From: Planctomycetota bacterium
GTDB lineage: Bacteria; Planctomycetota; B15-G4
Reading direction: 5' to 3'
Assembly (NCBI GenBank): GCA_029259725.1
Contig: JAJDER010000070.1
Location: forward strand, 33,602-97,601
DNA: 64,000 nucleotides
Below are positions 51,567-59,792 of this stretch, piece after piece. Numbering within the stretch: position 1 is the stretch's first letter; each line of letters opens with the position of its first letter. A model generated the notes under the pieces. That model did no database searches and was not told the origin of the DNA. It saw nothing but the letters and a program-made list of their open reading frames with translations. The position numbers and the translations under genes were made by a program.

Positions 51567-53006
51567 TCAGACGCGCACGTCGCCCGAGAGGCCCTCGATC
51601 TCCTCGGCGTGATCGGCCAGCAACGGGTCCACGACCTCGGCCATGAACTCATCGACCTGCTGCGGCGCGCGCCCGACGAAGCGCTCGGGCCGGGTGAGTT
51701 CGTCGAGCCGGTCCTTCACCGATGCGAAGAGCGGGTCCGTCTCGATGCGCGCGAGCAGGTCGTTCTCCCCGCCCTGCTCCTTGACCACCTTGCCGGCCTG
51801 CAGGCTGTGCAGGCGGATGGCCTCGTGCAGGGCCTGACGATCCCCGCCGGCGCGCACGGCCTCCATCAGGATCGTCTCGGTCGCCATGAAGGGCAGCTCG
51901 GCGACGAGGTGCCGCTCGACCACCTTCGGGTAGACCACCAGCCCCGACGAGACGCTGAGCACCAGCTGCAGGATCGCGTCGGTGGCCAGGAACGACTCGC
52001 TGATGGCGAGACGGCGGTTGGCGGAGTCATCCAGCGTGCGCTCGAACCACTGGGTCGAGGCGGTCTCGGCCGGGTTGAGCAGCAGGCCCTGCGTGAAGCG
52101 CGCCAGCCCGCAGATGCGTTCGCTGCGCATCGGGTTGCGCTTGTAGGGCATGGCCGAGCTGCCGATCTGCTCCTTGCCGAAGGGCTCCTCGACCTCCTTC
52201 AGGTGCGCGAGCAGGCGCAGGTCGTTGCCCAGCTTGGCGGCGCTCTGGCCGATGCCGGCGAGCACCGACAGCACGTTGAAGTCCTGCTTGCGTGGGTAGG
52301 TCTGGCCGGTCACGGCCCAGCGGCGCTCGAAGCCCATCGCCTTGCAGACCAGCTCGTCGAGCCGCTTGACCTTGTCGTGGTCGCCCTCGAAGAGCTGCAG
52401 GAAACTGGCCTGGGTGCCGGTGGTGCCCTTCACGCCGCGGAAGCGGAGGTTGGCGCGGACGGCGACGAGCGCCTCGTGATCACTGACCAGGTCCTGGATC
52501 CAGAGGCACGCGCGCTTGCCCATGGTGGTCGGCTGGGCCGGCTGCAGGTGCGTGTAGGCCAGCGTGGGAAGATCGCGCCACTCCCGGGCGAACCGCGAGA
52601 GCGCCGCGATGGACGCCAGCAGCACGGGCTCGAGCACGTCGAGCCCGGTGCGGATCTGGAGCAGCTCGCTGTTGTCGGTGATGAAGCAGCTCGTCGCGCC
52701 CAGGTGCAGGATCGGGCGGGCCTCGGGGGCGACGTCGCCCAGGGCGTGGACATGGGCCATGACGTCGTGGCGCAGGCGTTGCTCGTGGGCCGCCGCGTTC
52801 TCGAAGTCGATGTCGTCGAGGTGCGCTTCGATCTGCTCGATCTGGCCGTCGGAGATCGGGAGCCCCAGCTCCTGCTCGGACCTGGCCAAGGCCAGCCAGA
52901 GGCGGCGCCAGAGGCCGAAGCGGTGGCGATCGGAGAAGGTCCTGCGCATGGCCTCGCTGGCGTAGCGTGAGGCGAGCGGAGAGGCGTAGTTGTCGCGGTC
53001 GGTCAT
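51567..53006 (-). CDS. purB: Adenylosuccinate lyase
   Basis: It acts twice in purine synthesis, releasing fumarate from SAICAR and adenylosuccinate. The 479 residues show the fumarase/aspartase signature GSSAMPYKRNP (282-292), the catalytic region YTHLQPAQPTTMGKR (His at about 153) and LHLGATSCFITDN. The ATG at 53006 follows a TACAGT box by 10 nt and starts the usual family N-terminus; the open frame continues upstream without support. The length matches the eukaryote-like/long PurB group. Confidence 0.96.
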   Translation of the reverse strand: MTDRDNYASPLASRYASEAMRRTFSDRHRFGLWRRLWLALARSEQELGLPISDGQIEQIEAHLDDIDFENAAAHEQRLRHDVMAHVHALGDVAPEARPILHLGATSCFITDNSELLQIRTGLDVLEPVLLASIAALSRFAREWRDLPTLAYTHLQPAQPTTMGKRACLWIQDLVSDHEALVAVRANLRFRGVKGTTGTQASFLQLFEGDHDKVKRLDELVCKAMGFERRWAVTGQTYPRKQDFNVLSVLAGIGQSAAKLGNDLRLLAHLKEVEEPFGKEQIGSSAMPYKRNPMRSERICGLARFTQGLLLNPAETASTQWFERTLDDSANRRLAISESFLATDAILQLVLSVSSGLVVYPKVVERHLVAELPFMATETILMEAVRAGGDRQALHEAIRLHSLQAGKVVKEQGGENDLLARIETDPLFASVKDRLDELTRPERFVGRAPQQVDEFMAEVVDPLLADHAEEIEGLSGDVRV

Positions 53007-53016
53007 GGGCGGGCTC

Positions 53017-53022
53017 ACTGTA
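53017..53022 (-). promoter_or_regulatory. Putative -10 box (TACAGT) of purB
   Basis: Minus strand GTCGCTACAGTGAGC, 10 nt before the ATG; no Shine-Dalgarno intervenes. Confidence 0.5.
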
Positions 53023-53086
53023 GCGACCGGTGACGGGGCGCCTCCACCGTCGGGCCGCCAGCCGGCCGGCACCCGCGCAGCGTGGA

Positions 53087-53563
53087 TCAAGCGGGCACGC
53101 TGGCCAGGCCCGCCGGAATCGCCGCGAGGGCCATCACGATCAGGGCGCGTGGCGACACGATCCGGCCGCCGGACAGGGCCCACGGCACACCGAAGGCACC
53201 CGCGGCGTCGGTGGCCACGTCGAGCAGCGACGGCGTGCGCCCGACGCGACCCTGGATCCACTCGAGGCCCCCGCCATAGGCCGTGACCAGCAGCCCGGCC
53301 ACGAGCAGGACACGCCCACGCGCGGGCCGCCCCGGGGCGAACGCCAGAGCCAGCAACACGGCCTGGATGCCGAAGAGCGGCGCGTGGCTGAAGTTGCCCA
53401 CGAAGCGCCGCCAGGGAATCCACCCGGGTGGGCTGATGGACGACTTGGTGAGCAGGGCCCAGAGCAAGCCCGTCCAGGCCAGCAGCAGCACCACCAGCAG
53501 CGCGCGCGACCGCAGCGCCCACCACGGCCCGGGCCCCGCTCGCCGCGTGGCCGCCTCGTTCAC
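53087..53563 (-). CDS. VanZ-like membrane protein
   Basis: The 158-residue protein has four to five helices and the VanZ signature YGGGLEWIQGRVGRTPSLLDVATDAAGA (quoted in part as GGLEWIQ and SLLDVATDAAG). The FSHAPLFGIQAVLL segment is also typical. VanZ-family proteins contribute to glycopeptide tolerance or have unknown envelope roles. It overlaps the anti-sigma factor gene by 4 nt and is the last gene of the nadC operon. Confidence 0.88.
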   Translation of the reverse strand: MNEAATRRAGPGPWWALRSRALLVVLLLAWTGLLWALLTKSSISPPGWIPWRRFVGNFSHAPLFGIQAVLLALAFAPGRPARGRVLLVAGLLVTAYGGGLEWIQGRVGRTPSLLDVATDAAGAFGVPWALSGGRIVSPRALIVMALAAIPAGLASVPA

Positions 53564-53982
53564 GGCTCCCGGCCGAGCAGCCGCAACATGGACACGCGGG
53601 TCCCGCCGCCCGGCACGCCGCGCACATGCACGAAGTCCATCAGCTTGTTCATCAGCAGCATGCCGCGACCGCGTTCGTTCTCGCTCTCTTCGTCCGAGGC
53701 GTGGATGCGCCCCACCGGCAGCAGCTCCGTGCCCCGGTCCTGGAGCGACACGAGCACGTAGCGAGCCGTGTGGCGCAGACGCACGTCGATCTCGCCATCG
53801 CCCTGGGTGCCATGCTCCCAGGCGTTGTCGAGCCCCTCCGAGAACGCCAGCACGATGGCGCGGACCTCCTCCTGCTTCAGTCCGTGGTCGCGCAGGAACG
53901 AGTCGATCGTCGCGCGCATCGCGCGCACCGGCTCCGGCGAGCCGTCCACGAGCAGGGTGCGGGCCAGGGTGGAGCCTTGCAT
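53560..53982 (-). CDS. Anti-sigma regulatory factor (RsbW/SpoIIAB-type kinase domain)
   Basis: The 140-residue protein is a single GHKL ATPase domain: the N-box is AFSEGLDNAWEHGTQ (residues about 45-60), the G1-like segment is VSLQDRGTELLPVGR, and G2 is ENERGRGMLLMNKLMDFV. Such proteins bind or phosphorylate partner-switching factors. No STAS-domain antagonist, PP2C phosphatase or sigma factor is adjacent, so its target is unknown. The ATG shares one base with the nadC stop (TGATG). Confidence 0.88.
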   Translation of the reverse strand: MQGSTLARTLLVDGSPEPVRAMRATIDSFLRDHGLKQEEVRAIVLAFSEGLDNAWEHGTQGDGEIDVRLRHTARYVLVSLQDRGTELLPVGRIHASDEESENERGRGMLLMNKLMDFVHVRGVPGGGTRVSMLRLLGREP

Positions 53983-54878
53983 CAGTCGGCCCCGAGTTCG
54001 ATCAGCATGGACAGGTCGAGGGCCGGTGCCGAGTGCGTCAGCGCACCGACCGAGATCCGGTCCACGCCCGTGGCCGCGACCTCTCCGGCATGCTCGAGCC
54101 CGATGCCGCCGGTGGCCTCCAGCTCGAAGGCGGCCCGGCGCGGGTGGTCCGCCAGGGCGGCGACGGCGGCGGTCAGGTCCGCGATGTCGAAGTTGTCGAG
54201 CAGGATCACCTGCGCCCCGGCGTCGGCCAGTTCCCGCGCCTGTGCCAGACTCTCCGCCTCGGCCATGACCGAGACGTCGGCGGGGGCCTCGGCGCACACG
54301 CGGGCCGTGACCTCGCCCAGGCTCCCGCCGGCAGCCGCGAAGTGGTTCTCCTTGAGCAGCACGTGGTCGTACAGGGCGAAGCGATGGTTGCGCCCACCGC
54401 CATGCACGACCGCCGCCTTCTCCGCCGCGCGCCACAGGGGGGTGGTCTTGCGCGTATCGACGATCGCGGCGGCGGTGCCCGCGACCGCCTGCACGAATCG
54501 CGCGGTCAGGCTGGCCACGCCGCTCAGCCGCTGCAGCACGTTCAGCGCCGTGCGCTCGCCTTCGAGCAGCGAGGCGGCGGCGCCGCGGACCTCGAGCACC
54601 AGATCGCCCGGCGAGACGGCCGCGCCATCCGCACGATGGACCTCGACCGTGCAGGCCTCGTCCACGAGGGTGAACACCCGACTCGCGAGCGCCACGCCCG
54701 ACACCACGCCGTGGGCCTTGGCGCGCACGGCGCCGTACGCCGACGGCCCCCGCCCCCCGAGACTCAGGGCGGTGGTGATGTCCCCGCGCGTGCCCAGATC
54801 CTCGCGCAGGGCGGCGCGCAGCAGGGCATCGCCATCCAGGCCGGCCGGTGAGGCCGTGTGGGCGGGGTCGGCAGCCAT
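53982..54878 (-). CDS. nadC: Nicotinate-nucleotide pyrophosphorylase (carboxylating)
   Basis: It makes nicotinate mononucleotide from quinolinate and PRPP in NAD synthesis. The 298 residues show REDLGTRGDITT, ERTALNVLQRLSGVASLT, IVDTRKTTPLWRAAEKAAV, then HGGGRNHRFALYDHVLLKENH (Arg and Lys contacts; quoted in parts) and EATGGIGLEHAGEVAATGVD. The ATG at 54878 gives the normal length. A TAGCAT box 11 nt upstream overlaps the stop codon of the ComEA-like gene. nadA and nadB are not nearby. Confidence 0.95.
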   Translation of the reverse strand: MAADPAHTASPAGLDGDALLRAALREDLGTRGDITTALSLGGRGPSAYGAVRAKAHGVVSGVALASRVFTLVDEACTVEVHRADGAAVSPGDLVLEVRGAAASLLEGERTALNVLQRLSGVASLTARFVQAVAGTAAAIVDTRKTTPLWRAAEKAAVVHGGGRNHRFALYDHVLLKENHFAAAGGSLGEVTARVCAEAPADVSVMAEAESLAQARELADAGAQVILLDNFDIADLTAAVAALADHPRRAAFELEATGGIGLEHAGEVAATGVDRISVGALTHSAPALDLSMLIELGAD

Positions 54879-54889
54879 GACGACCGCGG

Positions 54890-54895
54890 ATGCTA
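54890..54895 (-). promoter_or_regulatory. Putative -10 box (TAGCAT) of nadC
   Basis: Minus strand GCGCTAGCATCCG, 11 nt before the ATG. Its first three bases are the TAG stop of the upstream ComEA-like gene. Confidence 0.4.
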
Positions 54896-55249
54896 GCGCA
54901 CCCCGGACGCTGCGGACAGCGCCCAAAGGGGGCCCCAGCGTTCCATCAGACCCGGACCCACCCCCGAAACCGCGCGCAGGTCCTCCACCGTGAGGACGCC
55001 ACCGGCAGCAACTCGCGCCACTTCCAGGCGTCCGGCGAGCGCCGGCCCGACCCCTGGCCAGAGCCGGAACGCGGCTCCGCTCAGGACCTCCGGGCGAACA
55101 TCCAGCACTGCGCCCGGTCGCTCTGACGCAGCCCCTGCCAGCACGGCGGCCATCGCCACGCGAAGCAGGGCCACCAGACCGAGCGCCAGCAGGGTCCGCT
55201 CGGCCCCCGACGCAGCCTGTCGTCCCGTGAGCGACGCACGCGTTTCCAC
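54893..55249 (-). CDS. ComEA-like helix-hairpin-helix protein
   Basis: The 118-residue protein has one N-terminal membrane helix (LLALGLVALLRVAMAAVLAGA) and a C-terminal double HhH domain (FRLWPGVGPALAGRLEVARV and VEDLRAVSGVGPGLMERWG). This is the layout of ComEA-type DNA receptors for uptake; in this group it is often merely annotated as HhH-containing. No other competence gene is visible. The start is GTG at 55249. Confidence 0.82.
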   Translation of the reverse strand: METRASLTGRQAASGAERTLLALGLVALLRVAMAAVLAGAASERPGAVLDVRPEVLSGAAFRLWPGVGPALAGRLEVARVAAGGVLTVEDLRAVSGVGPGLMERWGPLWALSAASGVR

Positions 55250-55288
55250 GATCGGCCTGACGGCGACGCGGCGCGTGCGTGACCACCT

Positions 55289-56290
55289 TCAGGCGGCGCC
55301 GCCCTCGTCCTCCCCGAACTGGTCGAAGAAGTGGACGAAGACCCGGCTCAACTCGTCGTGGTAGGCCTCATCGTCCTGGATCGGACCGCCGACCTGCTTG
55401 GTCGCGCCGACCGAGACCCGCGGGCCCTCCGCGCCGCGCTCGACCACCGCGAGCAGCACGTCCTCCACCAGGAACTCGACCCGGTCGTCGGAACGCTTCT
55501 GCGTGCGCACGCGCTGGGACAGGTAGCCGATGTCGTGGACGGCCCGCTCGAAGAGGTCGGCCGTGCCGACGCCGACGCCGGCACCGGCACCAGCACCGGC
55601 ACCGGCACCGGCACCGGGCGTCGCGGCCGGAGGCGTGGCGGACGTCGCGCCCGAACCCCCGGCGTCCTCCGCGGAGCCCCGGCTGAGTTCCGGCGGAGGC
55701 GGAGGCACCGGTAGGGGTGCGGAAGCTCGTGTCGGTGTGTGCGCGGGACGCCCCGAGGTCGACGCGGGGGACGTCGGGCGGGAGCGCCCGGCCCGCTCGC
55801 CCGAACTCGACGGTCGTCCCGACCAGGTGGGCGCGGAGGCTCCGGGCCCCGACGTCCGATGGAAGGTCTGCAGGTCGAGCACCGGCCGGCCGACGCTGCT
55901 GCGCACGACGCGGTACTCCACGGCGTGGACCTCGACCTGGGCCATCATGTCGAGCAACTGCGGGGCCGAGTCCGGGAAGCGCGTGGCCAGCAACACGAAG
56001 CGCGGGCGCTGTCCCGGGTCGAGACCCTGTTCCCCGTAGAGCCGGGTGAGCAGGTAGCGACCGCCCTGGAGCCCGCCGACCGCGCGGGCCATGCGTCCGA
56101 GGTCCTGGGCGACGTCACCGCTCGAGAACAGGGCCACCACCGGGTAGCCCAGCGAGTCGCGCGCCAGCACGTCGATGACCACGTCCTCGCCGAGTCGCAG
56201 ACGCTTGTCCACCACCACGAGGCCGGGCTCGAGCCGCTCGGGCTCGGCGCACAGCAGATCGACCGCGGAATCCTGGGTGTTGCGACTCAT
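55289..56290 (-). CDS. Degenerate endonuclease NucS/DUF91-like protein with low-complexity linker
   Basis: The N-terminal 130 residues follow the pattern of PD-(D/E)xK-type NucS/DUF91 nucleases: LEPGLVVVDKRLRLG, then VIDVLARDSLGYPVVALFSSG and ARAVGGLQGGRYLLTRLYG. The catalytic E-x-K expected after the strand is replaced by A-L-F, so nuclease activity is unlikely. A Ser/Pro/Ala-rich linker with a (Ala-Gly)n run (residues about 225-240) leads to an acidic helical C-terminal domain (FLVEDVLLAVVERG, ELSRVFVHFFDQFGEDE). The ATG at 56290 is 53 nt downstream of a TAGACT box. Function unknown. Confidence 0.72.
   Translation of the reverse strand: MSRNTQDSAVDLLCAEPERLEPGLVVVDKRLRLGEDVVIDVLARDSLGYPVVALFSSGDVAQDLGRMARAVGGLQGGRYLLTRLYGEQGLDPGQRPRFVLLATRFPDSAPQLLDMMAQVEVHAVEYRVVRSSVGRPVLDLQTFHRTSGPGASAPTWSGRPSSSGERAGRSRPTSPASTSGRPAHTPTRASAPLPVPPPPPELSRGSAEDAGGSGATSATPPAATPGAGAGAGAGAGAGVGVGTADLFERAVHDIGYLSQRVRTQKRSDDRVEFLVEDVLLAVVERGAEGPRVSVGATKQVGGPIQDDEAYHDELSRVFVHFFDQFGEDEGGAA
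55581..55616. repeat. Six tandem 6-bp units (GCACCG)
   Basis: Five perfect copies and one GCACCA form a microsatellite inside the degenerate nuclease-like gene; on the minus strand it encodes the Gly-Ala run of the linker. Unit number can change without a frameshift. Confidence 0.85.
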
Positions 56291-56342
56291 GGTGTGATCG
56301 GCCGCCGGGCGAGCCGTGAGCCGGGCGGACGCCCGGTTTCGG

Positions 56343-56349
56343 TAGTCTA
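56343..56349. promoter_or_regulatory. Symmetric -10 region shared by divergent genes
   Basis: TAGTCTA reads TAGTCT on the plus strand (towards the aminotransferase) and TAGACT on the minus strand (towards the nuclease-like gene). The two -10 hexamers overlap almost entirely. Confidence 0.45.
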
Positions 56350-56458
56350 GTCCAGATCCCGAGCGCGAGTGCGCGGCCTTGGCGTGCTCGACCCCGGCAT
56401 CTTCGCCGCCGCTTCGGTCGCTCGATCCATGCCCGGTACGCTGGACCGATTCTTCCCG

Positions 56459-57604
56459 ATGCACGACGTCACCCCCCGCCTCGCCCGTCTCCGAGCTGCG
56501 TTTCCCGTCGCGGAACGCTGGATCTACTTCAATCACGCTGCCGTCGCTCCGTTGGCGTCCCCGGTCGCCGATGCCGTCGCCGCCTTCCTCGAAGAGGCAC
56601 AGACCCACGGTTCGACCGGCTGGCGCAGCTGGCTCGAACAGCGAGAGGTGGCACGCCGCAAGACCGCGACGTGGCTCGGCGCGGACGCGGATGAGATCGC
56701 GTTCACGACGAGCACCTCCCAGGGCCTGATCTCCGCGGCAGAGGGCATCCCACTCTCCGAGCACGATGAGATCCTGGTGATCCAGGATGACTTCCCGGCG
56801 AACCACATTCCATGGTTTCGTCAGGAGCGCACACGGGGTGCGCGCGTGGTCGTCGTGCCCCGCGTCGAGGGTCGCGTGCCGGTCGAGCACCTGCTGGCCC
56901 ACGTGACCGGACGCACGCGCATCGTCGCCGTGCCGTGGGTGCTCTTCGACAACGGCTTCCGCCTCGACGTGGCCGCGATCGGACGCGCGCTGGCCGACCA
57001 CCCGGCGTGGTTCTGCGTCGATGCGATCCAGGGCCTGGGTGCTTTTCCACTGGATGTCCACGAAGCGCGCATCGATCTGCTCTCGGCCGATTCGCACAAG
57101 TGGATGCTCGGGATGGAAGGCATCGGCGTCTTCTACTGCGCACGCCACCGGATCGAGGCGCTCGATACGCCGCTGTTCTCGTGGACCAGCGTGGAGGACG
57201 CCTTCACGCCCTATCGCCGCGACAAGGCGCTGCTCCCCGACGCACGGCGCTTCGAGTACGGCGCCCTCCCGACGATGGAGATCCACGGGCTCGACGCCTG
57301 CCTCGACCTGCTGCTCGAGGTCGGCATGGACGTCACCGCCGACCGGATCCTGCTGCTCACGGCGCGACTCGCCTCGGGGTTGAGAGATCGTGGATGGACC
57401 GTGCACTCGCCGTGGGGAACGGACACTGCGCGTTCGGGCGTGCTGACCGCCAGCCACCCGCATCGCGATGCCGCCGCGCTCGTCGATGAACTCGAGCGGC
57501 TCGGCATCAGCACGGCGCCGCGGGGTGCGGGCGTGCGCTTCTCGCCCCACGCGTGGAACACCCCCGAGGAGGTGGACCGCCTGCTCGAGCTCCTGCCCCG
57601 ATGA
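56459..57604 (+). CDS. Class V aminotransferase (isopenicillin N epimerase-like)
   Basis: This PLP fold-type I enzyme has the N-terminal WIYFNHAAVAPL (residues about 21-32), FTTSTSQGL for phosphate binding, the PLP Asp in CVDAIQGLG and the Schiff-base Lys at about 214 in SADSHKWMLGMEG. The closest groups are isopenicillin-N-epimerase-like and cysteine-desulfurase-like proteins; the substrate is not deducible. Start codons ATG 56429 and GTG 56369 are in frame; ATG 56459 fits the family N-terminus. The stop overlaps the CPBP gene (ATGA). Confidence 0.88.
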   Translation: MHDVTPRLARLRAAFPVAERWIYFNHAAVAPLASPVADAVAAFLEEAQTHGSTGWRSWLEQREVARRKTATWLGADADEIAFTTSTSQGLISAAEGIPLSEHDEILVIQDDFPANHIPWFRQERTRGARVVVVPRVEGRVPVEHLLAHVTGRTRIVAVPWVLFDNGFRLDVAAIGRALADHPAWFCVDAIQGLGAFPLDVHEARIDLLSADSHKWMLGMEGIGVFYCARHRIEALDTPLFSWTSVEDAFTPYRRDKALLPDARRFEYGALPTMEIHGLDACLDLLLEVGMDVTADRILLLTARLASGLRDRGWTVHSPWGTDTARSGVLTASHPHRDAAALVDELERLGISTAPRGAGVRFSPHAWNTPEEVDRLLELLPR

Positions 57605-58413
57605 CCGAGCTGGCCTTCTACCTGGTGCCGGCGCTGTTCGGCCTGTGGCTGGTCCGCTCGCGGCTCCGCTCGGCGACCCCGCTGCACGACGAAGACACCG
57701 CCGCCACCACCGGCGGCCTGTTCCTGGTGGCGATGGCGGTCATGCTCATGGCCCAGGGCATGATCGCGGAGGCTCTCCGGGGCGCGTCGCTGGAGGGCGG
57801 GGACGGCGACGCGGCGGCGAGCCTCGGGCTGATCAGCCGGCTCGGCGTGCAGGCCCTCACGAACGCGGGCGCCGTGCTGCTGCTGATGCTCATGTGTCGC
57901 ACCCTGCTCGGCGAGGCGGCGCGCCCGCTCGGCCTGCGCGGATGGCCGGGGCCCGCGACCCTGCTGATCGCGCTCGGCGCGTGGCTCGCGTTCCGCCCGG
58001 TCCTGATCGTCGTGTCCCTGCTCAACCTGGAGCTGCTCCGACACCTCGGCATCGAGGACGGCGTGCAGGACATCCTGGCCGCGTTCATCGCCGACGGCGA
58101 TGCGCGGGACTCGGCCGTGGTCTGGCTCTCGGCCGGCCTGGTGATCCCGGTCTGCGAGGAGATCCTGTTCCGCGGCGCGCTCTACGGAGCGCTGCGGCGC
58201 GTGATCGGCGCGCCCGTGGCCATCGCCCTGAGTGCGCTCGTCTTCGGCGCGCTCCACGACGCGCCGGCCCTGCTGCCCGTGGCCGCCCTCGGCGCGCTCA
58301 TGGCCTGGCTCTACGAACGCACCGGGCGCCTCGCCGCACCGATCGCCGTGCACGTGTTGCACAACACCGTGCAACTCGCCATCGTGACCGCCTTCCCGGA
58401 GGCCGTGGGATGA
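57601..58413 (+). CDS. CPBP family intramembrane glutamic protease
   Basis: The 270-residue membrane protein has about seven helices and the CAAX/ABI motifs: EEILFRGALYGALRR (Glu 186, Glu 187, Arg 191), FGALHDAP (His) and HVLHNTVQL (His, Asn). These residues form the active site of Rce1-like proteases. The bacterial substrate is unknown. The ATG at 57601 overlaps the aminotransferase stop, so both are co-translated; gamma carbonic anhydrase follows 7 nt later. Confidence 0.9.
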   Translation: MTELAFYLVPALFGLWLVRSRLRSATPLHDEDTAATTGGLFLVAMAVMLMAQGMIAEALRGASLEGGDGDAAASLGLISRLGVQALTNAGAVLLLMLMCRTLLGEAARPLGLRGWPGPATLLIALGAWLAFRPVLIVVSLLNLELLRHLGIEDGVQDILAAFIADGDARDSAVVWLSAGLVIPVCEEILFRGALYGALRRVIGAPVAIALSALVFGALHDAPALLPVAALGALMAWLYERTGRLAAPIAVHVLHNTVQLAIVTAFPEAVG

Positions 58414-58420
58414 GTCGACG

Positions 58421-58942
58421 ATGAGCACCGAGCAGCACTGCGGCACCGCGGCCGCACACCTGGCGGGCCACGGTGAGGCCCTGGTCGCGAACAACGCCGT
58501 CGTGCTGGGCGACGCGTCGCTCGCCGACCACGTCAGCGTCTGGTACGGCTGCGTGATCCGCGGCGACTGCGACCGCATCACCGTCGGCGCCTGGACCAAC
58601 GTGCAGGACCTCGCCGTGATCCACTCCGACACGGGCGTGCCCAACGACATCGGTGCGCATTGCACCCTCGGTCACCACGCCATGGTGCACGGCCGGCGCG
58701 TGGGCGACCGCGTGCTGATCGGCATCGGTGCCATCGTGCTGGGCGGCGCGGAGATCGGCGACGAGTGCATCATCGCGGCCGGCACCGTGGTCAAGGAGCG
58801 GGCGCAGATCCCACCACGATCGCTGGTGGCCGGTGTTCCGGGCAAGGTGGTGCGGCAGGTGAGCGACGAGGAGGTCGCCACGTTCGTGGGCCACGCCGAG
58901 CACTACTGGCAACTGGCCCTGGCACACCGGCTGCCAGGCTGA
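58421..58942 (+). CDS. Gamma-class carbonic anhydrase family protein
   Basis: The 173-residue left-handed beta-helix protein has hexapeptide repeats (VVLGDASLADHVSVWYGCVI, ITVGAWTNVQD) and the three zinc His at about 68 (VIHSDTG), 85/86 and 90 (LGHHAMVHG). The C-terminal helix is normal for YrdA/CaiE/PaaY proteins. It forms a trimer and either hydrates CO2 or acts on a related substrate. It begins 7 nt after the CPBP stop, within a four-gene run. Confidence 0.92.
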   Translation: MSTEQHCGTAAAHLAGHGEALVANNAVVLGDASLADHVSVWYGCVIRGDCDRITVGAWTNVQDLAVIHSDTGVPNDIGAHCTLGHHAMVHGRRVGDRVLIGIGAIVLGGAEIGDECIIAAGTVVKERAQIPPRSLVAGVPGKVVRQVSDEEVATFVGHAEHYWQLALAHRLPG

Positions 58943-58961
58943 GACCGGCGGCGCCCTGAAC

Positions 58962-59384
58962 ATGACCCACCAGGTGACCTCGACCTTCACCGTGCGCAGC
59001 TACGAGGTGGACAGCTATGCCCACCTCAACAACGGCGTGTACCTGGGCTGGTTCGAGCAGGGTCGCCTCGACCACCTGCAGTCGCTCGGGTACAGCTACG
59101 ACAGCCTGGCCGAGCGCGAGCAGTGGTTCGTGGTCGGGCGCACCGAGATCGACTTCCGCCGCGCCCTGACCACCGGCGACGCGGCCGCGCTGACCACCAC
59201 CGTCAGCCACCTCGGGCGCAGCAGCGTGCGCTACACGCAGGTCCTTCGCGACAGCTCGGGCGAGATCGCGGCCGAGGGCCTGACGATCATGGTGTTCACC
59301 GACAGGCGCGGCTCGATCCCGATTCCGGGCGACTTCCGCGTCGCGGTGGAGACCGGCCGGTCCCCGGACCGACCCCCGACCTGA
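58962..59384 (+). CDS. Acyl-CoA thioesterase (4HBT hot-dog fold)
   Basis: The 140-residue protein has the hot-dog signature YEVDSYAHLNNGVYLGWFEQ (residues about 14-33; Asp and the HLNN motif) and a helix-strand pattern ending EGLTIMVFTDRRG. It hydrolyses acyl-CoA thioesters; chain length is unknown. It lies 19 nt after the carbonic anhydrase and is probably the last gene of that run. Confidence 0.92.
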   Translation: MTHQVTSTFTVRSYEVDSYAHLNNGVYLGWFEQGRLDHLQSLGYSYDSLAEREQWFVVGRTEIDFRRALTTGDAAALTTTVSHLGRSSVRYTQVLRDSSGEIAAEGLTIMVFTDRRGSIPIPGDFRVAVETGRSPDRPPT

Positions 59385-59487
59385 GCCTGGCGCGTCGGAC
59401 GCCCCTGCCACCGTCTCGCCACCGTGCCGCGGTCTCGTGGTCGACGTGCGCCGGTACGATCACGGCGACCTTCACGGAGAACACGCG

Positions 59488-59673
59488 ATGCGGAAGCTCA
59501 TCACGGCGGCCCTGATCCTGGGCACGATGCTCGCGGCCACCGGCTGCATCTTCTCGATCGGTTCGGGCGGCGGTGGGGACGGGAAGCAGGCGCTCGAGCA
59601 CCGCATCTCCAAGCTCGAGAAGCGCGTCAGCGAACTCGAGCAGGAAGTCTCCAGCGACAGCCTCGGTCCGTAG
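59488..59673 (+). CDS. Small coiled-coil lipoprotein
   Basis: The 61-residue product has a lipoprotein signal with lipobox LAATGC (Cys about 20), a Gly/Ser spacer and one helix with heptad spacing (LEHRISKLEKRVSELEQEV). It resembles Lpp-type or other trimeric small lipoproteins. GGAGAA upstream of the ATG at 59488 sets the start. A strong hairpin follows. Its role is probably structural at the outer membrane, by inference. Confidence 0.72.
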   Translation: MRKLITAALILGTMLAATGCIFSIGSGGGGDGKQALEHRISKLEKRVSELEQEVSSDSLGP

Positions 59674-59691
59674 CCCGGCCCCGGCAACGCG

Positions 59692-59729
59692 ACGCGGCGC
59701 CGCGGGGGAACTCCCCCACAGCGCCGCGT
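59692..59729. terminator. Bidirectional hairpin terminator
   Basis: Outer stem ACGCGGCGC/GCGCCGCGT (9 bp) and inner stem GGGGG/CCCCC form a long hairpin between the small lipoprotein gene and the convergent coiled-coil gene. Confidence 0.75.
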
Positions 59730-59792
59730 GACTTCGAGACTGCAGACCGATGAAGACGGGGCGGGTGAGCACCCCCCCGGGGGCGACAGGCC

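Noticed and set aside
53982..55286. A longer nadC starting upstream of 54878
   Set aside because: The extra N-terminus is Arg/Gly-rich shadow of the ComEA-like gene; the ATG at 54878 gives the normal family length.
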